NCBI GenBank assembly: GCA_913045265.1
Contig: CAJWQX010000094.1
Coordinates: 1-5,965, forward strand
DNA length: 5,965 nucleotides
Origin: UBA11889 sp002313255
GTDB lineage: Bacteria > Pseudomonadota > Gammaproteobacteria > Pseudomonadales > Azotimanducaceae
Direction of reading: 5' to 3'
Position numbers and translations under genes: made by a program. Below, piece by piece: positions 5,450-5,965 of this stretch (its first letter is position 1; each line of letters opens with the position of its first letter). The notes beneath the pieces are model-generated. The model did no database searches. It saw only the letters and a list, made by a program, of their open reading frames with translations, and was not told where the DNA came from.

Positions 5450-5965
5450 TCAATTTCTTTCGATTCGTTTGAGCAATTCTTCCTGCGAATCTACTTCGGT
5501 AGCTGTCTCGAATCGCACCTCAGCGAAGTTGTATCCGGCTTCGATGACCATTTCGACCATGTCATCGTCGATACGAGCTCCGTTGGTGATCGGGCTTAGA
5601 ATCTCTCCAAAGAAGCGCTCCGAGTGGATGGATTCACGCCAGGTTGCGAATGCCTCGTCAAATGTTCCATCGTAGAGACGGAGCAAGAATACTACCCGTA
5701 CCGGGTCTAGATCTTCGTACTCATAGACCTGGACCCTCAGGTCTCGACCGCGGCCTGTATTGAATTCAAGCGCCCCACTTGCGGAATCGTAATACACGTC
5801 TTTAAACACGTCGTATTGATGGATGAAGGTCTCCGTCTCCGCAATAGTTCGCCCTATCGCTTGTCTACCTTCCTCTGATATCTCGAATATGGGCTCTGTA
5901 TCGGTTGGTTTAATTAGGTTTACGGATGCGAGTTTCCGGGCAATGGGAGTGAGGTTTTTATCGAT
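5450..5965 (-). CDS. Unrecognised protein, N-terminus beyond the window; possible winged-helix start
   Basis: The frame is open from the right window edge to TGA at 5450-5452, giving at least 171 residues. The GTG at 5809 is an internal Val codon, not a necessary start: the 52 codons before it are open and read as ordinary protein. The first visible part, LTPIARKLASVNLIK followed by PIFEISEEGRQAIGRTI, resembles the second helix and wing of winged-helix regulators, whose wing commonly reads Y/F-x-(L/I)-(T/S)-x-E-G-R. The remainder is strongly acidic and appears alpha/beta: DLRVQVYEYED, PVRVVFLLRLYDGTFDEAFA, then a helix and VIEAGYNFAEVRFETATEVD near the end. There is no membrane segment. I do not recognise a family for this C-terminal domain. 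It is convergent with the DUF350 gene and so need not be functionally linked; a regulatory role is only a suggestion from the N-terminal resemblance. Confidence 0.7.
   Translation of the reverse strand: MDKNLTPIARKLASVNLIKPTDTEPIFEISEEGRQAIGRTIAETETFIHQYDVFKDVYYDSASGALEFNTGRGRDLRVQVYEYEDLDPVRVVFLLRLYDGTFDEAFATWRESIHSERFFGEILSPITNGARIDDDMVEMVIEAGYNFAEVRFETATEVDSQEELLKRIERN

Overview
The window is roughly half G+C, gene-dense and bacterial, with no recognisable tRNA, rRNA, CRISPR array or insertion sequence. It holds four complete genes and two genes cut by the window edges. Taxonomy cannot be fixed from it. The frequent TTG/GTG starts, the type III-like glutamine synthetase and the DUF3326 gene would fit an uncultured environmental bacterium (Chloroflexota, Actinobacteriota or a relative), but this is only a guess.

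Layout. 3-128 (+) is the 3' end of a gene that resembles the last blades of a streptogramin-lyase-like (Vgb) beta-propeller protein. It converges on a leftward three-gene operon at 4201-281. In transcription order the operon encodes a fold-III PLP decarboxylase of the carboxynorspermidine decarboxylase (NspC) type, a DUF3326 protein, and a glutamine-synthetase-superfamily ligase of the GlnT/GmaS (type III) kind. The reading frames overlap by 20 and 4 bases, so they are probably translationally coupled. A 344-base divergent intergenic region follows. It carries a good sigma70-type promoter facing right, and a short protein-like stretch on the minus strand that looks like a frameshifted small gene or the remnant of one. 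Next, 4546-5433 (+) is a DUF350 multi-pass membrane protein built from four copies of one helix-linker-helix unit. At the right edge, 5450-5965 (-) is the C-terminal 171 residues of an unrecognised acidic protein that may begin with a winged-helix-like segment. It stays open to the window edge.

How the genes may work together (inference). The decarboxylase would turn an alpha-amino acid with a long amine-bearing side chain into an amine. The ligase lacks both acidic residues that hold ammonium in classical glutamine synthetase, as do the amine-using GlnT/GmaS enzymes, so it could join that amine to glutamate or another carboxylate. DUF3326 has no known reaction and would supply or modify an intermediate. 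The divergent DUF350 gene fits the theme, because this membrane family recurs next to polyamine synthase or glutathionylspermidine-synthase-like genes. The decarboxylase-DUF3326-ligase operon is the best candidate here for an undescribed pathway, probably making a gamma-glutamyl-amine or polyamine-type conjugate.
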